Below, in pieces: positions 26,869-35,221 of a stretch of 64,000 nucleotides of DNA. Source of the DNA: SKHV01 sp963678565 (GTDB taxonomy: Bacteria; Bacteroidota; Bacteroidia; Bacteroidales; Prolixibacteraceae). The notes under the pieces were generated by a model, which was given only the letters and a program-made list of their open reading frames with translations, was not told the origin of the DNA and searched no databases. Both the position numbers and the translations under genes were made by a program. The DNA lies in NCBI GenBank assembly GCA_963678565.1, contig OY782875.1, forward strand, positions 1,302,001 to 1,366,000, read 5' to 3'. Every line of letters starts with the position of its first letter. The stretch's first letter is position 1.

Positions 26869-27651
26869 ATGAATACATTAGAAGCTATAATCCTTGGTTT
26901 AATTCAGGGATTAACTGAGTTTTTGCCCGTAAGTTCGAGCGGACATTTAGAAATTGGTCATGCTATTTTTGGAATAGAAGGCGAAAGTAATATCATTTTT
27001 GATCTTGTAGTTCATGGGGCAACAGTACTCAGTACCTTAGTTGTATTTTGGAAGGATATTGCAGAGCTATTTAAAGGAGTCTTCAAGTTTAAATGGAATG
27101 AAAGTACGCAGTATGCAAGTAAGCTTCTATTATCAGCGGTTCCGGTTGGTTTAGCTGGCGTATTTTTTCAAGATGAAATTGAAGCCTTTTTCTCTGGAAA
27201 TTTATTGTTAGTTGGAAGCATGCTATTAATCACTGCAACTTTGTTGGCTTTTGCATACTATATGCGTAAGGGGAATAGAAAAATTACTTTCCTCGATGCA
27301 TTGATTATTGGTTTTGCTCAAATGTTGGCTGTAATGCCAGGTATTTCACGCAGTGGATCAACTATTGCAACCGGAATGCTTTTAGGAAATGATAAATCAC
27401 AATTAGCACGCTTTTCATTTTTAATGGTGATCATTCCTATTCTAGGTGCCAACTTTCTAAAAATCGTTTCAGGCGATGTTACAAGCGCTGGTCATATTGA
27501 AGTTGTTCCTCTTATTGCAGGTTTTGTAGCAGCCTTTGTTTCGGGCTTGTTGGCTTGTAAATTAATGATTGGAATTGTGCGCAAAGGCAAATTGATTTAT
27601 TTTGCTGCTTACTGTTTGGTAATTGGCTTAATTGCTATCTTTGTGTCGTAG
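26869..27651 (+). CDS. uppP: Undecaprenyl-diphosphate phosphatase
   Basis: A 260-residue polytopic protein of the BacA/UppP family. The first motif is GLIQGLTEFLPVSSSGHLEIGH (residues 11-32, with the catalytic Glu and the Ser cluster), and the second is PGISRSGSTIATGMLLG with the essential Arg. It removes a phosphate from undecaprenyl diphosphate so that the lipid carrier can be reused for peptidoglycan and for lipid-linked polysaccharides such as those of the neighbouring locus. About seven or eight membrane helices are visible. Length is normal. It lies in a plus-strand run with ftsX, DUF3098 and truB. Confidence 0.95.
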   Translation: MNTLEAIILGLIQGLTEFLPVSSSGHLEIGHAIFGIEGESNIIFDLVVHGATVLSTLVVFWKDIAELFKGVFKFKWNESTQYASKLLLSAVPVGLAGVFFQDEIEAFFSGNLLLVGSMLLITATLLAFAYYMRKGNRKITFLDALIIGFAQMLAVMPGISRSGSTIATGMLLGNDKSQLARFSFLMVIIPILGANFLKIVSGDVTSAGHIEVVPLIAGFVAAFVSGLLACKLMIGIVRKGKLIYFAAYCLVIGLIAIFVS

Positions 27652-27687
27652 TCTTTACCTTCTATTTTATTGATAACTAGTATTTTC

Positions 27688-28392
27688 ATGAAGCAAGATC
27701 TGGAGAGTCTGGATTTTAAAGAGGGGGTAGTTTTGCTCTTTAATAAGCCATTAGATTGGACGTCGTTCGATGTTGTGAATCGAATTCGTAAAACAATTTG
27801 TGTAAAGTTAGGGGTGAAAAAACTGAAAGTTGGGCATGCTGGAACATTGGATCCTAAAGCCACTGGATTGGTAATTTTATGCACCGGAAAAGCCACAAAA
27901 ACAATCGAATCAATTCAGGCAGAAGAGAAAGAATACATTGCCAAAATTAAATTTGGTGCAACCACTCCTTCTTCTGATCTTGAAACCGAGGAAGATCAAT
28001 TTTTTCCAACAGAACATATCACAAAAGAAAGCATCGAAAATGTTATTCAAGATTTTATTGGTGAGGTTGATCAAATTCCACCTGTATTTTCTGCAATTCG
28101 AATTAAAGGCAAGCGAGCATTTGATTATGCAAGATCGGGGCAGGAAATAGAGATGAAATCACGAAAAATAAAAATATTCAGTATCGATGTTTTAGATTTT
28201 GAGTTGCCTTATTTGAGCATTAAAGTAAAATGTGGAAAGGGAACTTATATTCGCTCTTTGGCGCGCGACATGGGCGAAAAACTAAACAGCGGAAGTTATT
28301 TAGTGGGCTTGCAGCGAACAAAAATTGGAGAAAATAGTCTTACTGATGCTTGGGAAGTAGAAGAGTTTAAAAAAAATCTGCTCGAGATGTAA
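27688..28392 (+). CDS. truB: tRNA pseudouridine-55 synthase
   Basis: A 234-residue TruB protein when started at the ATG at 27688, which I prefer to an in-frame TTG 18 bases upstream because the ATG gives the usual short N-terminus before the LLFNKPLDWTSFDVV motif. The catalytic Asp55 is in GHAGTLDPKATGLVILCTGKATK. The downstream KCGKGTYIRSLARDMG binds the T-loop. It isomerises U55 in tRNA. The gene follows uppP by 36 bases. The C-terminal PUA domain of Escherichia coli TruB is lacking, as in many Bacteroidota. Confidence 0.94.
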   Translation: MKQDLESLDFKEGVVLLFNKPLDWTSFDVVNRIRKTICVKLGVKKLKVGHAGTLDPKATGLVILCTGKATKTIESIQAEEKEYIAKIKFGATTPSSDLETEEDQFFPTEHITKESIENVIQDFIGEVDQIPPVFSAIRIKGKRAFDYARSGQEIEMKSRKIKIFSIDVLDFELPYLSIKVKCGKGTYIRSLARDMGEKLNSGSYLVGLQRTKIGENSLTDAWEVEEFKKNLLEM

Positions 28393-28505
28393 CCTTTTTA
28401 TAAATTTTACGTAAAAGGCCGTTTAGTGAGTAGTGTGTTATTTTTATTATATTGAATGTCTTTTCTACTTATCAGCGCTTTGTTTTTATAGTAGAGAGAA
28501 ATCAA

Positions 28506-28650
28506 CAAAAAATTTTAAACAGATGAAATGAGCATCAACTAAATAAATTATCACTTAATAGAAGTATGATTTATTAAGTTAATGTGCGTTACTGAATGTA
28601 GCTAGATTTTTTGAATATTCAGAAATCAAAAAATTTTAAACAGATGAAAT
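28506..28650 (+). repeat. Direct repeat of the queA start region (24 bp, twice)
   Basis: The 24 bases at 28506-28529 recur exactly at 28627-28650, 121 bases downstream. The repeated block runs from CAAAAAATTTT through AAACAGATGAAAT and so includes the likely translation start of queA and its A-rich leader. The upstream copy reads ATG AAA TGA, a two-codon frame; the downstream copy opens the real gene. An extra GAAATC precedes both copies with small differences. Between the copies a 7-bp inverted repeat (28553-28559 with 28573-28579) could form a weak hairpin. Confidence 0.7.
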
Positions 28651-29693
28651 TATCAAAGTTTAAATTTAATTTACCCGAAGAGTTAATTGCATTGCACCCT
28701 GCAAAATATCGCGATGAAAGCCGTATGATGGTTTTGCACCGCGAAACAGGAAAGATTGAGCATAAAGTATTTAAAGATATTATTGAATACTTCGACGATA
28801 AAGATGTGATGATTTTTAACGATACAAAGGTTTTCCCCGCTCGTTTATATGGCAACAAAGAGAAAACAGGTGCCGAAATTGAAGTTTTCTTATTAAGAGA
28901 GTTGAATCGCGAACAACGTTTATGGGATGTATTGGTTGACCCGGCTCGTAAAATTAGAATTGGAAACAAATTGTATTTTGGGGAAGACGATTTATTGGTT
29001 GCTGAAGTAATTGATAATACTACATCGAGAGGGCGTACTCTACGTTTCTTATTTGATGGCCCTTACGACGAATTTAAGGACACGCTTTATAGTTTAGGTC
29101 AAACACCTCTACCAAAATTTATCGATCGTCCTATCGAAGAAGCAGATAGCGATCGTTATCAAACCATTTTTGCAAAACACGAAGGGGCAGTAGCTGCTCC
29201 AACAGCTGGTTTGCATTTTAGTCGTGAATTGATGAAACGTCTTGAAATTATTGGCGTAGATTTTTCCTATATCACTTTACATGTTGGCTTAGGAAATTTC
29301 CGCAGTGTTGATGTTGAAGATTTAACTAAACATAAAATGGATTCAGAGCAAATTTGGATTCCGGATGAGGCTTGTAAAGTTGTCAATAATGCAAAAAAAG
29401 AGAAACGAAATATTTGTGCGGTTGGAACAACGGTGATGAGAACATTAGAAAGTTCGGTTTCAACTGGAGGAATGCTAAAACCTTTTGAAGGATGGACCAA
29501 TAAGTTTATTTTCCCTCCATACGAGTTTAGCGTTGCAAACAGAATGGTTACTAATTTCCATTTGCCACTTTCAACCTTATTGATGATGGTTGCCGGATTT
29601 GCAGGTTATGATATGTTAATGGATGCTTATCAGGTAGCTATTAAGGAAAAATACAAATTTGGTACTTATGGCGATGCAATGTTGATTATCTAA
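28644..29693 (+). CDS. queA: S-adenosylmethionine:tRNA ribosyltransferase-isomerase
   Basis: A 349-residue QueA from the ATG at 28644 (MKLSKFKFNLPEELIAL). A TTG 33 bases upstream is in frame, but the ATG gives the standard N-terminus PxxLIAxxPxxxRDxSRM. Family signatures include VFPARLYGNKEKTGAEIEVFLL, AAPTAGLHFS, VGLGNFRSV and the C-terminal NFHLPLSTLLMMVAGFAGYD. The enzyme moves the ribosyl part of SAM onto 7-aminomethyl-7-deazaguanine in tRNA, the penultimate step of queuosine synthesis. Its start region is duplicated upstream. No preQ1 riboswitch was found in the 250-base gap from truB. A strong terminator follows. Confidence 0.94.
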   Translation: MKLSKFKFNLPEELIALHPAKYRDESRMMVLHRETGKIEHKVFKDIIEYFDDKDVMIFNDTKVFPARLYGNKEKTGAEIEVFLLRELNREQRLWDVLVDPARKIRIGNKLYFGEDDLLVAEVIDNTTSRGRTLRFLFDGPYDEFKDTLYSLGQTPLPKFIDRPIEEADSDRYQTIFAKHEGAVAAPTAGLHFSRELMKRLEIIGVDFSYITLHVGLGNFRSVDVEDLTKHKMDSEQIWIPDEACKVVNNAKKEKRNICAVGTTVMRTLESSVSTGGMLKPFEGWTNKFIFPPYEFSVANRMVTNFHLPLSTLLMMVAGFAGYDMLMDAYQVAIKEKYKFGTYGDAMLII

Positions 29694-29714
29694 TTGAAAA
29701 GTACCAGATAAAAG

Positions 29715-29748
29715 AAAAGGGAAATAAATCGATATTTATTTCCCTTTT
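29715..29748. terminator. Bidirectional intrinsic terminator between queA and atpG
   Basis: A perfect 15-bp stem, AAAAGGGAAATAAAT paired with its complement around a CGAT loop, followed by a T-run on the plus strand and, by symmetry, on the minus strand. It lies between the convergent genes queA and atpG and should end both transcripts. Confidence 0.9.
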
Positions 29749-29768
29749 TTATTTTTATAAGCTATTGC

Positions 29769-30650
29769 TTATCCATTTAAGGCTTCGGCACCGGCTGTAA
29801 TTTCTAAAATTTCGTTGGTAATTGCCGATTGACGAGCATTGTTATACTTCGTTTTTAATTCCTTTAATAAATCGGTCGCATTATCGGTTGCTTGATGCAT
29901 CGCTGTCATTCTAGCACCTTGTTCCGCAGCGTTCGAATCAAGTAGGAATTGATAGAATCGCATCTTTAATGATTTTGGGATCAATAATCTTAGCAGTTCT
30001 TCTTCTGAAGGTTCTAAAATGTAATCGGGTTTTGTTGTTATCGCATCTTCACTTTCTTCTTTTCGAATTGGAAGAAACTGATTCACAGTTAGATCTTGAA
30101 CTGCAGCGTTTTTAAATTTATTGTAAACAATGTCAATGCGATCAAATTTCCCTTTTTCAAATGATTCCATTATTTGAGCACAATAAGCGGCTATTTCAGT
30201 GTAGTTGTGTTGCTCAATTAGTTGGTTCGCATTTTCTTCAATTACAATATCTCTAATTTTAAGCTCTTTTTCAACTTGTTTACCTATCGGTAAAAAAGTT
30301 ACATTCCCAGCTTGAAATTGTGTTTTGTATTGTGCTTCTACATGGTTGATGGCCGTTTTAGCAACATTGGCATTAAAAGCTCCACACAAACCTCTATTGG
30401 CACCTATAACTACAACCAATACATTTTTTACTTCCTCGACTTTAGAAGTGAAAATTGAAGCATTTTCTAAATCAACTTCACTTAGATTTTGTAGAATTTC
30501 CATCAACTTTTGATCGTAAGGCAATACTTGAAGGATGGCATCTTGCGCCTTTTTTAATTTGGCAGCAGATACCATTTTCATTGCACTTGTAACCTGACGA
30601 GTGTTGTGAATTGAGGTAATTCTACTTCGTATTTCTTTTAATTGTGCCAT
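29769..30650 (-). CDS. atpG: ATP synthase gamma subunit
   Basis: A 293-residue gamma subunit. The N-terminal helix AQLKEIRSRITSIHNTRQVTSAMKMVSAAKLKKAQ and the C-terminal AMHQATDNATDLLKELKTKYNNARQSAITNEILEITAGAEAL are the two parts of the coiled-coil rotor shaft; CGAFNANV-like residues in GANRGLCGAFN mark the globular domain. It is the last gene of the cluster and its start overlaps the atpA stop by one base. In this genome the beta and epsilon genes (atpD, atpC), which normally follow gamma, are not here; Bacteroidota commonly carry them elsewhere. A terminator lies just downstream. Confidence 0.96.
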   Translation of the reverse strand: MAQLKEIRSRITSIHNTRQVTSAMKMVSAAKLKKAQDAILQVLPYDQKLMEILQNLSEVDLENASIFTSKVEEVKNVLVVVIGANRGLCGAFNANVAKTAINHVEAQYKTQFQAGNVTFLPIGKQVEKELKIRDIVIEENANQLIEQHNYTEIAAYCAQIMESFEKGKFDRIDIVYNKFKNAAVQDLTVNQFLPIRKEESEDAITTKPDYILEPSEEELLRLLIPKSLKMRFYQFLLDSNAAEQGARMTAMHQATDNATDLLKELKTKYNNARQSAITNEILEITAGAEALNG

Positions 30651-32233
30651 TAATTTTCTTTAAAATTTTCAGAAACTTCTGCTGCAACTTTTTCTAAAGT
30701 TGCTTTTACATTGTCTGATAATTTTCCTGCTTTGATCTCATCTAAGGTATCCTGGTGATTTAAGTCTAAACGATCAACAAAAGCTTGTTCAAATTCGGTC
30801 ACTTTGTTTATAGGAACATTGGTTAGCAAATCTTCTACACCGCAATAAATAATTGCAACTTGGTGCTCCGTTTTTGCAGGTTTGTATTGACCTTGCTTTA
30901 ATATCTCTGTGTTTTTAGCTCCTTTGCTTAATACTCTTTTGGTTGCTGCGTCTAGATCTGATCCAAATTTCGAGAAGGCTTCTAATTCGCGATACTGTGC
31001 CTGATCTAGTTTTAATGTACCAGCCACTTTTTTCATCGATTTTATTTGAGCATTACCTCCTACACGCGATACTGAGATACCAACATTAATTGCCGGACGA
31101 ATACCTGAGTTGAATAAATCGGCTTCCAAGAATATTTGACCATCGGTAATCGAAATTACGTTGGTTGGAATATATGCCGAAACATCACCAGCTTGCGTCT
31201 CAATAATTGGTAGTGCGGTTAAAGAACCTCCACCTTTAACTTTTCCTTTTAAACATTCAGGAAGATCGTTCATTTGAGCGGCAATTTCGTTTGAGTCGGT
31301 AATTTTTGCTGCTCGCTCTAATAAGCGAGAGTGCAAATAAAATACATCTCCCGGGTATGCTTCGCGCCCTGGTGGACGACGAAGAAGTAAGGATACTTCA
31401 CGATAGGATACTGCTTGTTTTGATAAATCATCGAAAACAATCAAAGCATGACGACCGGTATCGCGGAAAAACTCTCCGATTGATGCACCTGCATATGGAG
31501 CATAATATTGTAAGGCAGCAGGATCTGACGCTGTTGCTGAAACAATTACTGTATAATCCATTGCACCATGTTTTTCAAGTGTATGTGCAATGTTTGCAAC
31601 GGTAGAACCCTTTTGACCTATAGCAACATAGATACAAAATACTGGTTCTCCTTTTTCGTAATTCTCTTTTTGATTAAGGATCGTATCGATTGCAATTGCT
31701 GTTTTCCCGGTTTGCCGATCGCCAATAATTAATTCACGCTGTCCGCGTCCAATCGGAATCATCGCATCAACTGCTTTTAATCCGGTTTGCAAGGGCTCGG
31801 TTACTGGTTGGCGGAAAATAACACCCGGTGCTTTTCGCTCCAAAGGCATTTCTAATAATTCGCCTTCCAATGGTCCTTTTCCATCAATTGGATCACCAAG
31901 TGTGTTGATCACACGTCCTAATAAACCATCTCCAACTTTTATTGAAGCAATTCGTTGCTCTCGTTTTACAGTATCTCCTTCTTTTATTCCATGAGAGGTA
32001 CCAAGAAGTACTGCTCCAACATTATCTTCTTCAAGGTTTAAAACAATACCTTTTGTACCGTTGGAAAACTCGATCATTTCGTTGGCTTCAACATTACGTA
32101 ACCCGTAAATACGGGCAATACCATCACCAATACTTAATACCGTTCCAACTTCTTCCATCGAAGTTTCGGTTGCAAAACCTTCTAGTTGTTGCTTAAGAAT
32201 TGCTGAAATTTCAGCTGGTCGGATATCTGCCAT
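30650..32233 (-). CDS. atpA: ATP synthase alpha subunit
   Basis: A 527-residue alpha subunit with the Walker A motif GDRQTGKT (171-178), the alpha-type arginine-finger segment SVSRVGGNAQIKSMKKVAGTLKLDQAQYRELEAFSKFGSDLD, and ALPIIETQAGDVSAYIPTNVISITDGQIF. It forms the non-catalytic positions of the F1 hexamer together with beta. It is separated from atpH by seven bases and overlaps atpG by one. Length and motifs are normal; the enzyme should be a complete F-type ATP synthase once the unlinked beta and epsilon subunits are added. Confidence 0.97.
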   Translation of the reverse strand: MADIRPAEISAILKQQLEGFATETSMEEVGTVLSIGDGIARIYGLRNVEANEMIEFSNGTKGIVLNLEEDNVGAVLLGTSHGIKEGDTVKREQRIASIKVGDGLLGRVINTLGDPIDGKGPLEGELLEMPLERKAPGVIFRQPVTEPLQTGLKAVDAMIPIGRGQRELIIGDRQTGKTAIAIDTILNQKENYEKGEPVFCIYVAIGQKGSTVANIAHTLEKHGAMDYTVIVSATASDPAALQYYAPYAGASIGEFFRDTGRHALIVFDDLSKQAVSYREVSLLLRRPPGREAYPGDVFYLHSRLLERAAKITDSNEIAAQMNDLPECLKGKVKGGGSLTALPIIETQAGDVSAYIPTNVISITDGQIFLEADLFNSGIRPAINVGISVSRVGGNAQIKSMKKVAGTLKLDQAQYRELEAFSKFGSDLDAATKRVLSKGAKNTEILKQGQYKPAKTEHQVAIIYCGVEDLLTNVPINKVTEFEQAFVDRLDLNHQDTLDEIKAGKLSDNVKATLEKVAAEVSENFKEN

Positions 32234-32240
32234 CCCTATA

Positions 32241-32780
32241 TTATTTTATTTGTAATTGACTTTTTAACTTTTGTAATTTTGTTGCGATACTTGCATCATA
32301 TTGTAGTCCATCGATGGTGAATATAAATCCTCCAATAATTTCAGGTTTCTCTGATGATGAAAGTTCTATCGTAGCATTTAATTTTTGTTCAAATGCTTTT
32401 GCGATGTTCGTAGTTAAATTTTCATTTAACTTTTGTGCTGTAACTAACTCTGCAACTATTTCACCATTTACCTTTCTGGACATGTCGATGAAATTTCTAC
32501 AGATGTCATTGAGATATTCTTCTCGGTTTTTATCAAAGATCAACTTCAAAAAATCAATCGTTAAAGATTGAAAATCTTTTGCATAAATATCTTTTATCTT
32601 TTCAAATTTATTCTTTGATGAAGTACCCGGATTTACAATAAATTCAAGAAATCCCGGATATTCAAACATCGATTGATAAAGGAGTTTTATATCGATCGAT
32701 ATGGCATCAAGTAAATTTCTCTCTTGAGATAATTCCAAAAGTGCTTTTGCATATCTTACGGTAACCCTGTTCCTGTCCAT
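32241..32780 (-). CDS. atpH: ATP synthase delta subunit
   Basis: A 179-residue protein of the delta/OSCP family. The N-terminal helical domain starts RVTVRYAKALLELSQERN, the typical first motif, and the C-terminus has GEIVAELVTAQKLNENL and a short ending PEIIGGFIFTIDGLQYDASIATKLQKLKSQL, where the family has its GG(F/V) and D-x-S-(I/V) signature. It connects the F1 hexamer to the b-subunit stalk. It sits between atpF and atpA with gaps of seven bases each, in the standard order. Confidence 0.94.
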   Translation of the reverse strand: MDRNRVTVRYAKALLELSQERNLLDAISIDIKLLYQSMFEYPGFLEFIVNPGTSSKNKFEKIKDIYAKDFQSLTIDFLKLIFDKNREEYLNDICRNFIDMSRKVNGEIVAELVTAQKLNENLTTNIAKAFEQKLNATIELSSSEKPEIIGGFIFTIDGLQYDASIATKLQKLKSQLQIK

Positions 32781-32787
32781 AAAGTTT

Positions 32788-33279
32788 TTAGTTTAACTTA
32801 ATGTCATCAATTAATTTCGCTACCAGTTTTTCGTGACGTTTTTTGTCTTCCATCTCAACCTGTACAATTTTGGTTGCAATTTCAATTGATAGGGTTGCAA
32901 TTTGGTCTTTCATTTCTACCAAAGCAGCTTCTCTTTCAACTTCAATTTTCTTTCTGGCATCATCGATCATCTTTTGAACTTGAGCTTCAGCTTTAGATTT
33001 TGCATCGGTAATAATTTTATCGCGATGTTCAATACCTTCTTTAATAAGCTGTTCTTTTTCATTCCTCGATTGCTCAATTATTGTTTTTTGATCAGACTCC
33101 AGCTGCTCTAATTTTTTGCGTGCTGTTGCGGCATCGTTTAATGCAGTTTCAATCGATGATTCACGTTCATCCATTCCCTGCATTAATGGTTTCCAAGCAA
33201 ACTTTGCTAAAAGAAAATATACCACTAGAAAGATAATAGTGGTCCAGATGATCGTTCCTAAATGAGGTATAAGAAACAT
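32788..33279 (-). CDS. atpF: ATP synthase b subunit
   Basis: A 163-residue stator subunit. A single N-terminal membrane helix (about residues 7-27, TIIWTTIIFLVVYFLLAKFAW) is followed by a long charged, heptad-rich helix (35-155) that forms the dimeric peripheral stalk. The LAKFAWKPLMQGMDERESSIETAL segment right after the membrane is the most conserved part. It lies between the c subunit and delta genes. A single b gene is present, so a homodimeric stalk is expected. Confidence 0.94.
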   Translation of the reverse strand: MFLIPHLGTIIWTTIIFLVVYFLLAKFAWKPLMQGMDERESSIETALNDAATARKKLEQLESDQKTIIEQSRNEKEQLIKEGIEHRDKIITDAKSKAEAQVQKMIDDARKKIEVEREAALVEMKDQIATLSIEIATKIVQVEMEDKKRHEKLVAKLIDDIKLN

Positions 33280-33347
33280 ATTAAATATTTTTCAAATTAA
33301 ATAAAGCACTGCCTGGTTGGCAATCCCAACGAAGGCAGTGCAAATTT

Positions 33348-33599
33348 TTACAATACGGCCAATAGCACAGTAACAATTACTGCGAGGAAGGCAACACCTT
33401 CAATAAATGCAGAGATTACGATTGCAGTTGATCGGATATCGGCAGTTGATTCTGGTTGACGAGCAATAGCTTCCATTGCTGCGGCACCAATTTTACCAAT
33501 ACCAATTGCAGCTGCTAATGCTGCTAAACCTGCACCAAAACCTGCACTTAATTTACCTAGTGCTAATCCTTCGGCCAATAATACCATTAAAGTTGACAT
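33348..33599 (-). CDS. atpE: ATP synthase c subunit
   Basis: An 83-residue helical hairpin. Helix 1 is glycine- and alanine-rich (GFGAGLAALAAAIGIGKIGAAAM), the polar loop is ARQPE, and helix 2 carries the ion-binding Glu in SAFIEGVAFLAVIV. Comparison with the sodium-binding c subunit of Ilyobacter tartaricus shows Ile where the first-helix Gln ligand should be and Gly-Val after the Glu in place of Ser-Thr, so the sodium ligands are missing and a proton-coupled ring is expected. It is placed between atpB and atpF. The small GC-free spacers are usual for this operon. Confidence 0.95.
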   Translation of the reverse strand: MSTLMVLLAEGLALGKLSAGFGAGLAALAAAIGIGKIGAAAMEAIARQPESTADIRSTAIVISAFIEGVAFLAVIVTVLLAVL

Positions 33600-33617
33600 A
33601 TCACTTAATTTATTGGG

Positions 33618-34682
33618 TTAATGTCCATCATCGGTTGCCATACCAAAGTACATCGCCGATAATAGTGTAAAAATATATGCTTGAATGAATGAAACTAGTA
33701 TATCAACTAGTACCATAAATACTGAAAATGCAATAGACATAAATGATGTTCCAAATCCTGCAACCGGGCTAATAACATACGACATTAAAAATATTAGTGC
33801 TACTAATACCGATACAATCATGTGTCCGGCCAACATGTTTGCAAAAAGTCGAATCATCAATACAATTGGCTTGATGAATATTCCCATAAACTCAATTAAT
33901 GGCATTAATGGAATTGGAAATTTCATATACCAAGGTGAAGGCGGATTTACAATATGCGCCCAATAGTGTTTATTACCGCTAACTGTTGTTATGATGAATG
34001 TAATTGCAGCCAATACAAAAGTTACAGCAATGTTACCTGTTAAGTTCATTCCTAGAGGTAAAATTAAGCTAATCAGACTAGCTACTAGTATAAAGGTGAA
34101 AACAGTTAATAAGTAGGGTAAATATCTTTTATAATGTTTTCCGATTGCATCTTTTGCGATGTCATCGCGTACAAAATTAACGAGTGGTTCAACTATGTTT
34201 TGAATACCTTTGGGAACCGAATGCGGTGATTTAGCTGTCTTCTTCGCACTTTTTATTGCAACAATAATAATAAGCAACGAAATGAGCATTAATCCTAAAA
34301 CCGTTTTGGTTATTGATAAATCTAAAGGAATAAACTCACTGCCATTTTCTAGTTTTTCAACAATTTTTCCTTCATTCTCACTACCTGTTGCTCCAACGTA
34401 AAAATTAAATCCTTCTTCGTGATGGTGGAATTTATTTGAAGAGAAAAAATGCCAACCTGAATGCGTGCTATATACAATTACCGGTAGTGGTATTGTAACA
34501 TGTTTATCGCCCACTGAAAAGAAAAACCATTCGTGTGAATCGTTAACATGTTCAAAAATAAAGTTTACTGCATTAAAGCCTTCTTCATGTCCATCAGCGG
34601 ACTCTTCGTTGGCAGCATATAATTTATTTGATTGAAAACCAATAAGTAAGGTGGCTATGACTATATACTTTAATATTTTCAT
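33618..34682 (-). CDS. atpB: ATP synthase a subunit
   Basis: A 354-residue subunit a. It has a signal-like N-terminus (residues 1-23) and a histidine-rich, extracytoplasmic extension of about 120 residues (EESADGHEEGFN, HHHEEGFNFY) before the usual membrane core; such an extension is common in Bacteroidota. The core has five or six helices, including LMIRLFANMLAGHM with the essential Arg that faces the c ring and the Gln-bearing SFIQAYIFTLLSAMYFG. It directs proton passage between the half-channels. It begins the F0-F1 gene order and is separated by a hairpin from the small membrane protein gene upstream. Confidence 0.95.
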   Translation of the reverse strand: MKILKYIVIATLLIGFQSNKLYAANEESADGHEEGFNAVNFIFEHVNDSHEWFFFSVGDKHVTIPLPVIVYSTHSGWHFFSSNKFHHHEEGFNFYVGATGSENEGKIVEKLENGSEFIPLDLSITKTVLGLMLISLLIIIVAIKSAKKTAKSPHSVPKGIQNIVEPLVNFVRDDIAKDAIGKHYKRYLPYLLTVFTFILVASLISLILPLGMNLTGNIAVTFVLAAITFIITTVSGNKHYWAHIVNPPSPWYMKFPIPLMPLIEFMGIFIKPIVLMIRLFANMLAGHMIVSVLVALIFLMSYVISPVAGFGTSFMSIAFSVFMVLVDILVSFIQAYIFTLLSAMYFGMATDDGH

Positions 34683-34713
34683 ACTTTTAAAATGTGCTCA
34701 AATTTAATAAAAA

Positions 34714-34730
34714 TCGGGCTTTCGGCCCGA
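34714..34730 (-). terminator. Terminator-like hairpin upstream of atpB
   Basis: Read on the minus strand, the perfect 6-bp GC-rich stem TCGGGC/GCCCGA with a 5-base loop is followed at once by TTTTTATT. It lies between the small membrane protein gene and atpB, inside what would otherwise be one operon, and could end or attenuate transcription there. Confidence 0.6.
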
Positions 34731-34745
34731 AATATAGCAATAAAT

Positions 34746-35135
34746 TTAGACCTGTGAATCGTTTATTAATTTCATTACCGATCGCACTTCGTAAATTGCA
34801 TAAGCAACGTATAAAATTAAATAAACTACCAGAAACTGAACTGCATTTTCTTCATCAATAATAATGTATAATACACCAAATATGATGTAAATGAACATTT
34901 TCAAGAATGAAAGCATCATAAACTTAAAGCTAAACTTCGATACGTCGCTTTTTGCAATGTTAAGCATGTAACGATGTAGCACCAAAGTTGATAGGTAGTA
35001 GAAAAATAAAACAAATGGAAAAATGAACAAGAAGTATTCCTTAAATACTGATAAGAACAAGACTGTTCCTATCAGTAAAATAATGCCTGAATAGATTGAA
35101 AGTCCTTTTATGAATTTATTAAAATTCTTATCCAT
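34746..35135 (-). CDS. Small four-helix membrane protein upstream of atpB (AtpI-like position)
   Basis: A 129-residue protein with four hydrophobic segments (about 13-30, 34-50, 75-92 and 96-115) and charged ends. I do not recognise a named family from sequence. Position directly before atpB is where AtpI, an assembly factor for the c ring, is encoded in other bacteria, and unrelated-looking four-helix proteins are often found in this position in Bacteroidota. A role in assembly of the ATP synthase is therefore a reasonable guess and no more. A terminator-like hairpin separates it from atpB. Confidence 0.5.
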   Translation of the reverse strand: MDKNFNKFIKGLSIYSGIILLIGTVLFLSVFKEYFLFIFPFVLFFYYLSTLVLHRYMLNIAKSDVSKFSFKFMMLSFLKMFIYIIFGVLYIIIDEENAVQFLVVYLILYVAYAIYEVRSVMKLINDSQV

Positions 35136-35221
35136 ATTGATGCTGATGAAACTCTTGTGGGTTTTTAAATGCTTTTAAACTCAATAAAAATAGCAATTTA
35201 TTTGATTCCTTAAATCAAAAA

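Noticed and set aside
27609..27896. Open minus-strand frame of 95 codons over the uppP/truB junction
   Set aside because: It is antisense to truB, whose motifs are clear, and has no recognisable protein features.
28393..28643. preQ1 riboswitch upstream of queA
   Set aside because: No preQ1-I or preQ1-II pattern (short GC hairpin plus A-rich tail) is visible; the region holds a duplicated leader.
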